In this document: piece by piece, positions 18,690 through 27,386 of the stretch
Layout of the letters: each line of letters opens with the position of its first letter
Numbering within the stretch: the stretch's first letter is position 1
Source of the DNA: a virus
DNA length: 46,839 bases
IMG/VR virus record: IMGVR_UViG_3300042868_007577
Coordinates: 1 to 46,839 of that record
Strand: one strand, 5' to 3'
The notes under the pieces: generated by a model
The model's input: the letters and a program-made list of their open reading frames with translations, nothing else
The model's database searches: none
What the model was told of the DNA's origin: nothing
Translations under genes and position numbers: made by a program

Positions 18690-20528
18690 TTAAGAGAAAG
18701 TAATTGATTGGAAGTTCTTAACCGAAACTCTAATATCTTTACCAGGATATCTAATCTGATAAACTTGCGATGGTTGAGCAAAAATCGTGTCGTCAACAGG
18801 CGCAATCATTTTAAGTGCTGGGTCTGAGTATTCCATAGATGTTTCAGCTGACGAATATTGTCCTCCAACTTCATTGAATACGTCCAAACTAGCAACCGTC
18901 AATACACCATTTGTATTTTGAATAATACTTCTAATTTCTGATAGGTATACATTCTGTCCTAATTGTCTTGTTTGTGGGTTGAAATATGCTGACACTTTAT
19001 CAATAACACTTGAGATAACCTGTCCTGAGTTTTGAGCAGAGTCCAATACAATCGAAACATCAACACTCAGGTCAATAACTTCAGCACTGAATATTGATAT
19101 GTAGTCATTCATCATACGATAGTTTGATAAGTAATTTGCAATATTTTGTCTCAAAGTATTTGACACAATATTTGTCAATTTACCTGATGTATCATAAGAT
19201 AATATTTGAATTAGAATCTTATTGTCGTTTTCTGTAATAGATACTTTTGCAGGTGCCCCAAACTGAGCTGGCATGTTTCTAATAATTGATTCATAATCCT
19301 GTACCGTAACCGCTCTCTTTTGAGCCGCGAAGTTAAACGATACATAGTTTCTAATCTCCTCTAATGATGGTATACCCGCCCCACCAACCGCTGCAGTTAC
19401 GTTAACACATCTTAATGAGTTAACCACCGCTGAGTTTGTTGTTTCAGATGGACCATTAACAAAGAATGAAACGGTACCAATTTGGTTGATTACGTTTGTA
19501 CCTAAGTTTGTTGCCAATCCACCACCCACTCTATACTGAATAAATAAAGTAGAGTTTGGTGTTAAAGTAGAACCTAATGAGAAGTTGTTTGAATATTTTT
19601 GAAGTTCTAGTGTTGTACCTAAAGTTGTGAACTGATTCAATTGGTCTTGAGCAGTGTTTGTACCACCACCAAATGTCATCTTTTTAAATCCTTCAGGGGT
19701 ATATTCGGTAATGAATCTATTTTGTGTTTGAATGTATCTACCCACTTTAATACCAGGTTGGTCAGATACTTTTGTTGGGTCCTCAATAAAGACTCTATCT
19801 TCAGCTAAAGCGTCTACCTCATACCATCTATTTTCAGCACCTAAAAATTCTGCGGTTGTAGGTATGTTTGTGTATTGTGTACCATTTTTTAATAACACAC
19901 TTGTAATACCCAATACATTTTTTTCAGGTAAGAATAATTCAAAGAATGGTTTAACATCGTTGGCACTTATAACTCTTTTAAAAACTTTAGTAATACCATT
20001 AACAACAATTTCTCGTTTGGTAATGGTATAGTTAACTAAGATATTATTCGAGTTGAAGTTAGGAATTTTTAATCTGTTTGGAAATCCCTGAGCATTGTAT
20101 GGTGAAGCAAAATCAATATCGTAAACATTTTCAAAAACCACACCTGCTCCAACAACTTGAGAACCTCTTAATAAGGTACCAAGATATCTTTCATCTTCTT
20201 TATCCCCAAATGCTGGAACTGTAACCGAGAAATCAACTAAGGCAACTGATGGTCTTTGACCTGGTAATTTTAAACCATAAGTTCTGGCAATATTATAAAT
20301 AGATGACCTTTGTTGAGCATATTGTAATACGGTCTCTTGGATACTTCTATCAATATTATAATGTAAGTTGTCCGCAATTGCTGCGTTTAAATCGATAAAT
20401 ACTGAGAATACCGATGCATCATTAAAATCCTGTATTAAGTCAGGATAATATGTTTTTGTATAATTTAAGAGTTCAGTTCTAATTGACTGATAATCTCTGG
20501 TAGCGTACGATATTCTATTATTTGCCAT
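18690..20528 (-). CDS. Baseplate wedge protein gp6-like (baseplate J family)
   Basis: The 612-residue protein matches the T4 gp6 / P2 gpJ family. Its N-terminus (ISYATRDYQSIRTELLNYTK, then FNDASVFSVFIDLNAAIADNL) is the characteristic start of T4-type gp6, and the middle has the typical EEIRNYVSFNFAAQKRAVTV and DYESIIRNMP segments found in J proteins. In T4, gp6 forms the ring of dimers that holds wedges together around the hub; length is close to T4 gp6 (660). The start is an ATG at 20528, five bases after the gp25 stop, and the gp25-gp6 order is that of many contractile tails. No anomalies seen. Confidence 0.93.
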   Translation of the reverse strand: MANNRISYATRDYQSIRTELLNYTKTYYPDLIQDFNDASVFSVFIDLNAAIADNLHYNIDRSIQETVLQYAQQRSSIYNIARTYGLKLPGQRPSVALVDFSVTVPAFGDKEDERYLGTLLRGSQVVGAGVVFENVYDIDFASPYNAQGFPNRLKIPNFNSNNILVNYTITKREIVVNGITKVFKRVISANDVKPFFELFLPEKNVLGITSVLLKNGTQYTNIPTTAEFLGAENRWYEVDALAEDRVFIEDPTKVSDQPGIKVGRYIQTQNRFITEYTPEGFKKMTFGGGTNTAQDQLNQFTTLGTTLELQKYSNNFSLGSTLTPNSTLFIQYRVGGGLATNLGTNVINQIGTVSFFVNGPSETTNSAVVNSLRCVNVTAAVGGAGIPSLEEIRNYVSFNFAAQKRAVTVQDYESIIRNMPAQFGAPAKVSITENDNKILIQILSYDTSGKLTNIVSNTLRQNIANYLSNYRMMNDYISIFSAEVIDLSVDVSIVLDSAQNSGQVISSVIDKVSAYFNPQTRQLGQNVYLSEIRSIIQNTNGVLTVASLDVFNEVGGQYSSAETSMEYSDPALKMIAPVDDTIFAQPSQVYQIRYPGKDIRVSVKNFQSITFS

Positions 20529-20533
20529 TTATA

Positions 20534-21004
20534 TTAAATATTGATAATTACAAAATCACTCTGTCCATATGTTGACCCGTTGGTTGAGTAATCTAATCTT
20601 ATTTTTGCAGTATATTCAGAAGTACCTTTACCAGGAAATCTGTAAATTGATGACTCGCTAGTCCCTAACAAATTTTGTCCTGTCGCAATATCAACCTCCT
20701 CTTGTGCATCTGCTGGAGTTATACTTAAACTATTAACCAACAAGTTTGGCATGAATGTTTCAATTGCGTCTCTGATGTCAGATTCAATAGCATTAAACGT
20801 TAATCCATCAAATGGTTCAAAAAGGAATTCATACAGTCTTGTACCAAACTGAGGTAAATAATACCTTGAGCCCTTTCTAGTTAACAATAAATGTATTAAG
20901 TCAGCTTTAATTTCCTGAGACTCTAATTCGGTAAGTTCTAAATAGTCACCTCGTCTTGAATCCCTAAAGGGAAAATTTATACCATAAGTAATTCCATCTG
21001 CCAT
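20534..21004 (-). CDS. Baseplate wedge protein gp25-like
   Basis: This 156-residue protein belongs to the gp25/GpW family of sheath-initiator proteins at the inner baseplate. Signature features are FPF at the start, the conserved helix with LIHLLLTRKGSRYYLPQFG and TRLYEFLFEP, and IRDAIETFMPNL. In T4, gp25 bridges wedge and sheath and nucleates sheath polymerisation; the old lysozyme label for the family is doubtful. The start is an ATG at 21004. It is the first gene after the terminator that ends the nrdA transcript, so it probably opens a new structural transcript. Confidence 0.93.
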   Translation of the reverse strand: MADGITYGINFPFRDSRRGDYLELTELESQEIKADLIHLLLTRKGSRYYLPQFGTRLYEFLFEPFDGLTFNAIESDIRDAIETFMPNLLVNSLSITPADAQEEVDIATGQNLLGTSESSIYRFPGKGTSEYTAKIRLDYSTNGSTYGQSDFVIINI

Positions 21005-21053
21005 AACAATAAATATAATGCTATCTAATTTTCTTTAAATAGATTAAAAATGA

Positions 21054-21078
21054 AAAATCCCGATTGTGTCGGGATTTT
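21054..21078 (-). terminator. Intrinsic terminator after nrdA
   Basis: A 10-base-pair stem (AAAATCCCGA with TCGGGATTTT) closes a 5-base loop and, read on the minus strand, is followed by TTTTTCATTTTT. It begins five bases past the NrdA stop and separates the nucleotide/replication module from gp25. Confidence 0.9.
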
Positions 21079-21082
21079 CAAA

Positions 21083-23506
21083 TTAGGAACTACATCCAAA
21101 ACATTCAAAAGGACTATCTTCAGGTTTTTGAGTTAAGTCGTAATCAACTTTAGGTGTTTCAACTTTAACTTTAGGTTGTGATATTTTTGAAACATCTACC
21201 GCTAAGTGTTTAGCCCCTGTTGAAATAGCTTTAGTTCTAACGTAATAACATAACGTCTTCAAACCTTTTTCCCATGAATGGAAGTGTGATGAGGTAATCT
21301 TAGACAATGTAGGGTTAGCCATATAGATATTCATTGATTGTGATTGGTCGATGAATGGTGCTCTGTCCGCCGCCATGTTAATCAATTCTCTTTGTGAAAT
21401 CTCCCAAATTGTTTTGTACTTACTAATCAAGTGTTCAATACGTTTAACTTTCTTGGTATAGTTTTTATCCTCAGTATCGAGGTGATTATTGAAGTTAATG
21501 TTTTGAACTGAACCTTCATTTAAAATGATTTCATTTTTCAAATCCTCACTCCAAATACCAATCTTTTCAAAGTCATTAATCAAATACTTGTTCACAATCA
21601 TAATCTCACCACCAACAACTCGTCTGTTAAATAACGCTGAGTGAGCTGGTTCTGTCATTTCAAATGAACCTGTAATCTTAGCTGAAGATGCTACAGGCAT
21701 CTGAGCCGTGAATAATGAGTTACAAACACCGTAAGTTTTAACTTCTTCTTTTAAAGAATCCCAATTCCAAAGACCACTTAATCCTTCATAATCTAACCCC
21801 CACATATCAAATTGAAATACCCCTTTTGACATTGGTGAACCTTTAAAGTGAGCGTATGGTTTGTGTATCATTGTTTTACATAATTCCATACTTTCAGTGA
21901 TTGCTGCAAAGTAGATAGTTTCAAAAATAGTTTTATTTAATTTCTTAGCCTCTTCAGATGTGAAAATGTAATCCATCAAATAAAATACGTCAGCCAAACC
22001 TTGAGTACCAATCGCAATTGCTCTTTGGTCTAATCCACCCTTTCTACCTTTTTCAGTTGAATAACTGTTAATATCAATAACTTTGTTAAGAGCTCTAACA
22101 ACTTTTCTTACTTCACTATAAAGTAAGTTAAAATCAAACTCACCTTTCTCAATAAAGTTTTTCAATACCATCGAAGATAATGTACAGATTGCCGTAGTTT
22201 CTTCATCGGTGTATTGGTAAATCTCATTACAAAGGTTTGATTGTTTAATCACCCCAATGTTTTGGTGGTTTGTTTTCTTGTTAGCATTGTCTTTAGAACA
22301 TAAGTAAGGAACACCTGTTTCAACTTGTGATTCAACAATCTTAGTCCAAACATCTTGTGCTTTAACTTTTTTACCAAGACCTAACTCAACTGCTTTGTTG
22401 TAGTTTGATTCGTATTCATCACCATAACATTCTTGAAGTGGTTTAATACCCGCTTTAAGAATATCGTTAGGACAGAACAAATACCAGTCAGAACTTTCCT
22501 TTACCGCTCTCATGAAGTTGTCAGGAATCCAAAGAGCCGTGAATAAATCTCTTGCTCTTAATTCTTCTGCACCTGTGTTCTTTTTGATATCTAACAAGTC
22601 CATAACATCTTTGTGCCATGGTTCGATGTAGATAGCAGCACTACCAGGTCGTCTTCCTTGTTGGTTAAAGAATCTTAATGACTCGTTAACTATTTTCAAA
22701 TACTTCAACAATCCACCCGCAAATCCACCTGATGAATTGATACGACTTTCTTTACTTCTGATGTTAGACATTGATAAACCAATACCTGCAGCGTCTGAAG
22801 AATAAGTTGAAATATCATTCAATGTTTGTAATAAACCATTACGTGAATCAGAATTATTATAATGTAATACACAAGACGCTAATTGAGGGACTTTGGTTCC
22901 TGAATTAATAATGATTGGTGTTGCTGGTGAAATAAGTTGATTTGACAATGAATTGTAATATTCAACCGCTTCTTCAAATGAGTTTGTTACCCATAGAGCA
23001 ACTCTCATATACATGTGTTGTGGTCTTTCAACTACTTTACCTTGGGGTGTCTTTAACAAGTACATTTCTTGTAAAGAACGCCAAGCGAAGTAATCAAAGT
23101 TATAATCATTCTCGTGATTAATAACCTCATCAATTTTGTCATGACCATAAGAGTCCATGATTTCAATTAATTTGTCATTGATTACACCAGTCGAATACAA
23201 CTCCATAATAGTTTCACAAAAACTATCATTGGTTTCTTTGTGATACGCAGAAATCGCAACTGATGAAGCCAATCTTGAATAGTCATGGTGACTACCAGTA
23301 TAAGCCGCAGCAATTTCGTAAACTAACTTATCTAACTCTTTAGTTGTAATAAGCCCTTCAGTTGGAACTGATGTAATAACTTTGATGAAGATTTCATCAG
23401 AGTTTACGTTCAATCCTTTCGCCGCACGTTTAACTCGATTATAGATTTTTTGAGGATTGAATGATACGTCCTCACCGTTTCTTTTTTTAATTTTTAATGA
23501 CATCAT
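21083..23506 (-). CDS. nrdA: Ribonucleoside-diphosphate reductase, large subunit
   Basis: The 807-residue protein is the catalytic subunit of class I ribonucleotide reductase, reducing ribonucleotides to deoxyribonucleotides with NrdB. An ATP-cone domain at residues 1-90 (KKRNGEDVSFNPQKIYNRV) suggests dATP-sensitive overall activity. The catalytic barrel has the redox cysteines C212 (LASCVLHYN) and C441 (TAICTLSSM), and the radical site N424-L-C426-N-E428 (SNLCNEI). The C-terminal tail ends ECFGCSS, a CxxC pair that shuttles electrons from thioredoxin or glutaredoxin; none is encoded here. The start is at tandem ATGs (MMSLK) 12 bases after the nrdB stop. All key residues are intact. Low GC and codon use match the neighbours. 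Confidence 0.96.
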   Translation of the reverse strand: MMSLKIKKRNGEDVSFNPQKIYNRVKRAAKGLNVNSDEIFIKVITSVPTEGLITTKELDKLVYEIAAAYTGSHHDYSRLASSVAISAYHKETNDSFCETIMELYSTGVINDKLIEIMDSYGHDKIDEVINHENDYNFDYFAWRSLQEMYLLKTPQGKVVERPQHMYMRVALWVTNSFEEAVEYYNSLSNQLISPATPIIINSGTKVPQLASCVLHYNNSDSRNGLLQTLNDISTYSSDAAGIGLSMSNIRSKESRINSSGGFAGGLLKYLKIVNESLRFFNQQGRRPGSAAIYIEPWHKDVMDLLDIKKNTGAEELRARDLFTALWIPDNFMRAVKESSDWYLFCPNDILKAGIKPLQECYGDEYESNYNKAVELGLGKKVKAQDVWTKIVESQVETGVPYLCSKDNANKKTNHQNIGVIKQSNLCNEIYQYTDEETTAICTLSSMVLKNFIEKGEFDFNLLYSEVRKVVRALNKVIDINSYSTEKGRKGGLDQRAIAIGTQGLADVFYLMDYIFTSEEAKKLNKTIFETIYFAAITESMELCKTMIHKPYAHFKGSPMSKGVFQFDMWGLDYEGLSGLWNWDSLKEEVKTYGVCNSLFTAQMPVASSAKITGSFEMTEPAHSALFNRRVVGGEIMIVNKYLINDFEKIGIWSEDLKNEIILNEGSVQNINFNNHLDTEDKNYTKKVKRIEHLISKYKTIWEISQRELINMAADRAPFIDQSQSMNIYMANPTLSKITSSHFHSWEKGLKTLCYYVRTKAISTGAKHLAVDVSKISQPKVKVETPKVDYDLTQKPEDSPFECFGCSS

Positions 23507-23518
23507 ATTATTTTAATA

Positions 23519-24466
23519 TTAGAAATCTTCCTCGAAGGAGATTGTCTCATTTAATTTTGCTTTTTGATATTCTACCGTTCTTGACTCAAAGAAATTTCCT
23601 TTTGTCTCAACAGCAATTTGTTCCATGAATTTAAATGGTTGTTCAACATTGAATTCTTTTTTACATCCCAACTTAACCAATAAACCATCAACAACAAACT
23701 CAAGATATTGTTTCATTAAGTTTGAGTTCATACCGATTAACGATACTGGTAAGGATTCAGTAATGAATTCTTTTTCAATCTCTAATGCGGATAATAAAAT
23801 CTCACGGATTCTTTTCTCACTTGGTTTGTTTTCAATGTGGTTGTTTAACAAGTGGATTGCGAAGTCACAATGTAAGTTTTCATCTTTAAAGATTAAAGAA
23901 TTAGCGTTACATAAACCTTGCATGATACCTCTTGATTTCAACCAGAAGATTGAACAGAATGAACCTGAGAAGAAGATACCTTCAACCGCAGCAAATGCCA
24001 CCAATCTTTCTTGGAAAGATGATTTTTCAATCCAATCCAAAGCCCATTTAGCCTTCTTTTGAACTGCAGGTAGGTTGTCCAATGCGGTGAAACATAAATT
24101 CTTTTCTTCCTCATTTGAGATATAAGTGTCAATAAGAAGTGAGTACATCAAGCTATGGATGTTCTCCATCATAAGTTGGAACCCATAGAAGAATTTTGCT
24201 TCAGGGTATTGTACCTCACGATAAAAGTTTTCAGCCAAGTTTTCATTAACGATACCATCAGAAGCCGCGAAGAACGATAAAATGTTTTTAACAAAATATT
24301 GTTCGTTCTCAGATAGATTATTCCAATCTCTGATGTCATTAGTTAAATCTACTTCTTCAGCCGTCCACAATGCCGCTTGGTGCATTTTGTAGTACTCCCA
24401 AATGTCATTGTGTTGGATTGGGAAGATAACAAACCTATTAGGGTTCTCTATTAATATTTTTTCCAT
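23519..24466 (-). CDS. nrdB: Ribonucleoside-diphosphate reductase, small subunit
   Basis: The 315-residue protein is the radical-generating subunit of class I ribonucleotide reductase. The di-metal ligands can be placed at D70, E101, H104, E162, E196 and H199 ([32 protein letters not shown]), and Y108 lies at the position of the radical tyrosine in the Escherichia coli enzyme. The last residues ([11 protein letters not shown]) form the acidic tail that binds NrdA. It lies between the helicase gene and nrdA with an 18-base and a 12-base gap, and is probably one transcript with both. It is shorter than T4 NrdB (388) but complete for the fold. Confidence 0.95.
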   Translation of the reverse strand: MEKILIENPNRFVIFPIQHNDIWEYYKMHQAALWTAEEVDLTNDIRDWNNLSENEQYFVKNILSFFAASDGIVNENLAENFYREVQYPEAKFFYGFQLMMENIHSLMYSLLIDTYISNEEEKNLCFTALDNLPAVQKKAKWALDWIEKSSFQERLVAFAAVEGIFFSGSFCSIFWLKSRGIMQGLCNANSLIFKDENLHCDFAIHLLNNHIENKPSEKRIREILLSALEIEKEFITESLPVSLIGMNSNLMKQYLEFVVDGLLVKLGCKKEFNVEQPFKFMEQIAVETKGNFFESRTVEYQKAKLNETISFEEDF

Positions 24467-24484
24467 AATTGTTTTTTGTGTGTT

Positions 24485-25864
24485 TTAAGATTGTTTTTGT
24501 TCTTCTCTTTGTTTTCTCTTTTCCAACAGTTCTTTAACTCTATCTCTTTTTCTTTCCTCTTGTTGTTCTTCAAAACCTAAGAATGTTACAGATGACTCTG
24601 TATCGATTTCAAGTAGTTCGTTGTTGAACTTACAGTTCTCGAACACTACCCCATCTTTACCAATACGTGATTTGGTAATCGCAATAGTTGCTAAGTTCAT
24701 TTCTTTTTGTTGTAAAGTTTTAGCCACGGAAATGATAACGTGTCCAACTTGTGCTTTCTTAATAGAACCACCCATCTGGTCGGTGGTAACAACCTCAGAA
24801 GATATAGAGCTTCTGTTACCCTGTGTTGCTGTCCATCCTACTAATGATAGTTCGTGACACATTGCCTCAAAACCTCTCATTACGGAACCTTCAGCTTTCC
24901 ATTCATCTTTACTTGAACTTTCAGGAACGACACAATCAATGTAGTCCAAAAGAACCAAATCAATCTTAGTACCATCAGCAATCATCTTTCTGATTTGGTT
25001 TTTGATTTGATTCATAGTCATTGAATCTGAAGGGAGTTTTTTCAAGATTAACTCGTTCTTCATCGTTTCTTTGATGTCCGTGATTTTAGCCATTACTTCC
25101 TCTTTGTGTTTTACCAAGTTGTCTGGTTCGATACCCGTCCAAAGTGTGAAGTGTTTACGTTGTACAATCTTTGGGTTGTCCTCAAAAAAGATTTGAAGAA
25201 CATTGTATCCAAGATTAAACGCATTGTTCGCAATCTTTGTTAGGATGGTTGTCTTACCAACACCTGTGGGTGCTAAGATAACACCAATTTCTCCTTTTGC
25301 CAAACCACCTTTAAGTAATCTGTCAATACCTGGTATTCCAATCGCAATTGGGTGACGGAAATCTTCATCAAGTACGGTGTCAAGGTTAGAGAAGATATCA
25401 GTTGTTCCTGTATCTCTTTCCCCAACCTGAAGAGCTTCACGTACCAAACCTTCAACTTTGTCATAAGATTCAAAGTCACCTTCGGTAATGATTTTTTGGG
25501 CTTTGTCCATCGCCTTCTGTAATTCTTGTTGTTTACAGAACTTCAACGCTTTTTCTTGAACGAACATTGTTCCTTCAAATGGAGCGTCTTTTACTTGTTT
25601 GATAGTGTCAAGGACAATTTTTGCAACTAATTCTTGTGAAATTTCTGATTTTACAATCTGCTCAAGAGTATCGAAGTTAGGGGTAGATTGGTATTTTGCG
25701 TGGTACTCCTTGGTCATTTGCAAGATAATCTTGAAGTATTTGTTATCAAAATAAGAACTCTCAATTACATCCATAATTGATGTTGAAAATTCTTTGTCCA
25801 CGATAAGTTGGTTTAAAAGTTGTATTTGGAATGTATTCCCTAAGTAGTCAAAATTCTTGTTCAT
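24485..25864 (-). CDS. Replicative DNA helicase, DnaB/gp41-like
   Basis: This 459-residue protein has the layout of DnaB-type hexameric helicases: an N-terminal helical domain (about 1-150), then a RecA-like motor. Walker A is APTGVGKT at 198-205, a probable catalytic glutamate is E228 (IFFEDN), Walker B is DLVLLD at 302-307, and a later motif is GNRSSISSE with TDQMGGS. T4 gp41 does the same job, unwinding the replication fork together with a primase; no primase is in this window. The start is an ATG at 25864, with a Bacteroidota-type promoter just upstream. The C-terminus is a charged tail (ERKRDRVKELLEKRKQREEQ). It heads the helicase-nrdB-nrdA unit. Confidence 0.9.
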   Translation of the reverse strand: MNKNFDYLGNTFQIQLLNQLIVDKEFSTSIMDVIESSYFDNKYFKIILQMTKEYHAKYQSTPNFDTLEQIVKSEISQELVAKIVLDTIKQVKDAPFEGTMFVQEKALKFCKQQELQKAMDKAQKIITEGDFESYDKVEGLVREALQVGERDTGTTDIFSNLDTVLDEDFRHPIAIGIPGIDRLLKGGLAKGEIGVILAPTGVGKTTILTKIANNAFNLGYNVLQIFFEDNPKIVQRKHFTLWTGIEPDNLVKHKEEVMAKITDIKETMKNELILKKLPSDSMTMNQIKNQIRKMIADGTKIDLVLLDYIDCVVPESSSKDEWKAEGSVMRGFEAMCHELSLVGWTATQGNRSSISSEVVTTDQMGGSIKKAQVGHVIISVAKTLQQKEMNLATIAITKSRIGKDGVVFENCKFNNELLEIDTESSVTFLGFEEQQEERKRDRVKELLEKRKQREEQKQS

Positions 25865-25892
25865 ATTGTATTTTTTCTTTCGTCTGTTTTAT

Positions 25893-25924
25893 TAAATATA
25901 CCTTACTTTAAGTCAAAGCCCAAA
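25893..25924 (-). promoter_or_regulatory. Bacteroidota-type promoter before the helicase gene
   Basis: On the minus strand TTTG (plus 25921-25924) is followed after exactly 20 bases by TATATTTA (25893-25900), close to the TTTG-N19/20-TAnnTTTG consensus of Bacteroidota housekeeping promoters. Transcription would begin about 20 bases before the ATG. Confidence 0.55.
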
Positions 25925-26352
25925 TAATCAAAAGATAATTTTTGACCTGAAAAAATGTCAGTTAATTCACGTAAAACGTCTTTAAGAAATGGTCGTACAT
26001 CAACCGTATAACGAACTTTTGGTGGGAACAATTTTCCGTCAAAATATCTATGACAAATTGTCTGTTCTCCAATTCTAACATAAATGTTGAATTGCTCACT
26101 TCCTTCAGTGAACGATGTGTCCATGATTGAAGGGTCAGTTACGATTGCGTCTTTGTTGTCCATCATGTACACAACAGTTTTCATCTTAAGGTTGTACTCA
26201 AGTTCTTCTTTAAGTCGTTTAATGAAGTCGTATAACTCCAAAGAATTTTTTGCTTTTGGGTTATACCCACGAACATTGAAAAATCTTTGAACCACGATGT
26301 TGTCATTCAACGTCAATAAGAATTCCATTTTGGTGCTGTCTTGCTCTTTCAT
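25903..26352 (-). CDS. Unknown protein in the replication module
   Basis: The 149-residue product is not one I recognise. It starts at an ATG at 26352, three bases after the exonuclease stop, and ends before the helicase promoter. It is mixed alpha/beta and charged, with no cysteine-rich or membrane parts; segments such as FFNVRGYNPKAKNSLELYDFI and HRYFDGKLFPPKVRYTVDVR may be conserved among relatives. Position between a 5'-3' exonuclease and the helicase suggests a helper in replication, for example a loader or fork protein, but no motif shows this. Confidence 0.8.
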   Translation of the reverse strand: MKEQDSTKMEFLLTLNDNIVVQRFFNVRGYNPKAKNSLELYDFIKRLKEELEYNLKMKTVVYMMDNKDAIVTDPSIMDTSFTEGSEQFNIYVRIGEQTICHRYFDGKLFPPKVRYTVDVRPFLKDVLRELTDIFSGQKLSFDYLGFDLK

Positions 26353-26355
26353 AAT

Positions 26356-27357
26356 TTAATTTTTGTTTGTATTTCTTTTTTCTTTTCTTGTTAGTTTCAT
26401 AAATGGTGTGAGGAAGTTAACCCAAGCTTCATCGTTCTTGGGTAGATACTTAAAGAGACCATCTTCCATCATCATTCTCATTAAGTTTTTATATCCCCTA
26501 TCTGTAGGGTCTATAGTGTCGGTTAAAATTTGTTCAACTAATTCTTTTCCATCGGCAGTGATTAAAGGGTTTGTAAGGTCGACTATCTTTTTGTTGGTTG
26601 TATAAAACTCTTCTCCAAATATAGTTGATTTAGTTTTACCAGTCAAAAGATTTGTCAATGTTTTGGAAGGTTTCTCTTGCGGGAGATTTCGTGCATAATC
26701 CAAGATTTCTTCGATAGTGCATGGTTTTTCCTGCAATTGTGGGAATAACTTAACCAAAGTTTTTTCTCCAAGTCCTTGAATACCATCAATGTTATCGGAC
26801 TTGTCTCCTGTAAATACTTTAGTTACCAATACATTATAGTGAGGTATGTCCACCTTGTTGATGGAAATCATATCTCCGTTTTTAAAGTATTGTTTTGTGA
26901 TTGGCGAGTAGATGGTCACGTTCTCGGAGATAAGTTGTGTAAGGTCCTTATCCGCAGAAAAAATGATAATCTTTTCGTCTTTAGATATTCTACAATAATG
27001 TGCGATGAGGTCATCAGCTTCATTATCTTCAACTTCAAGTTGCCTTACAAAAATTTCTTCGAGATATTGTTTAACACGAGCTCTTTGATACAAATACGAT
27101 TCGTATTTATATTCATTCATACTCTCTCGTCTGTTCTCTTTATACTGGGGGTATATAGATTTTCTGATAGATGAATTTGATTCACCATCCCAAAATACAA
27201 CAACCTTATCATGGTTGTGTTCTTCAAGGAATTTACGGAGTATATTCACAAAGTGAAATACTCCGCCCACGTGGTCTCCGTTGTTAAAAACATCTTTGGC
27301 TCCGTGGAATCCTATTTTAAATAAGTTATTACCGTCTACTAATAGTGTCTTAATCAC
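26356..27357 (-). CDS. rnh: 5'-3' exonuclease / RNase H (T4 rnh-like, PIN/FEN family)
   Basis: This 333-residue protein has the metal-binding acidic residues of FEN-type nucleases: D8 in LLVDGNN, D57 in VVFWDGE, EADD at 113-116, D136 and D138 in FSADKDLT, and D185/D188 in FTGDKSDNIDGI followed by the helix-hairpin-helix GIQGLGEKTLVKLFP. T4 RNase H removes RNA primers and flaps from lagging strands; the same role is inferred. The start is a GTG at 27357, the only start that keeps the first strand with D8; an ATG two bases upstream runs straight into a stop. It is 29 bases after uvsX. Confidence 0.9.
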   Translation of the reverse strand: MIKTLLVDGNNLFKIGFHGAKDVFNNGDHVGGVFHFVNILRKFLEEHNHDKVVVFWDGESNSSIRKSIYPQYKENRRESMNEYKYESYLYQRARVKQYLEEIFVRQLEVEDNEADDLIAHYCRISKDEKIIIFSADKDLTQLISENVTIYSPITKQYFKNGDMISINKVDIPHYNVLVTKVFTGDKSDNIDGIQGLGEKTLVKLFPQLQEKPCTIEEILDYARNLPQEKPSKTLTNLLTGKTKSTIFGEEFYTTNKKIVDLTNPLITADGKELVEQILTDTIDPTDRGYKNLMRMMMEDGLFKYLPKNDEAWVNFLTPFMKLTRKEKRNTNKN

Positions 27358-27367
27358 ATTTGTGATT
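27352..27367. promoter_or_regulatory. Inverted repeat over the exonuclease start codon
   Basis: The plus strand reads AATCACA TT TGTGATT, a perfect 7-base inverted repeat with a 2-base centre, covering the GTG start. It could be a protein-binding operator on DNA or mRNA; it may also be chance in AT-rich sequence. Confidence 0.3.
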
Positions 27368-27386
27368 TAAAGGGTGAAACAATATA

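Noticed and set aside
20534-21004. Lysozyme activity for the gp25-like protein
   Set aside because: The family is structural (sheath initiator); an old lysozyme label is not supported by any active-site motif here.
23625-24062. Plus-strand frame of 145 codons inside nrdB
   Set aside because: Antisense shadow of conserved metal-binding helices; no promoter or neighbours on that strand.
26776-27174. Plus-strand frame of 132 codons inside the exonuclease gene
   Set aside because: It is antisense to a gene with clear catalytic motifs and resembles no protein.
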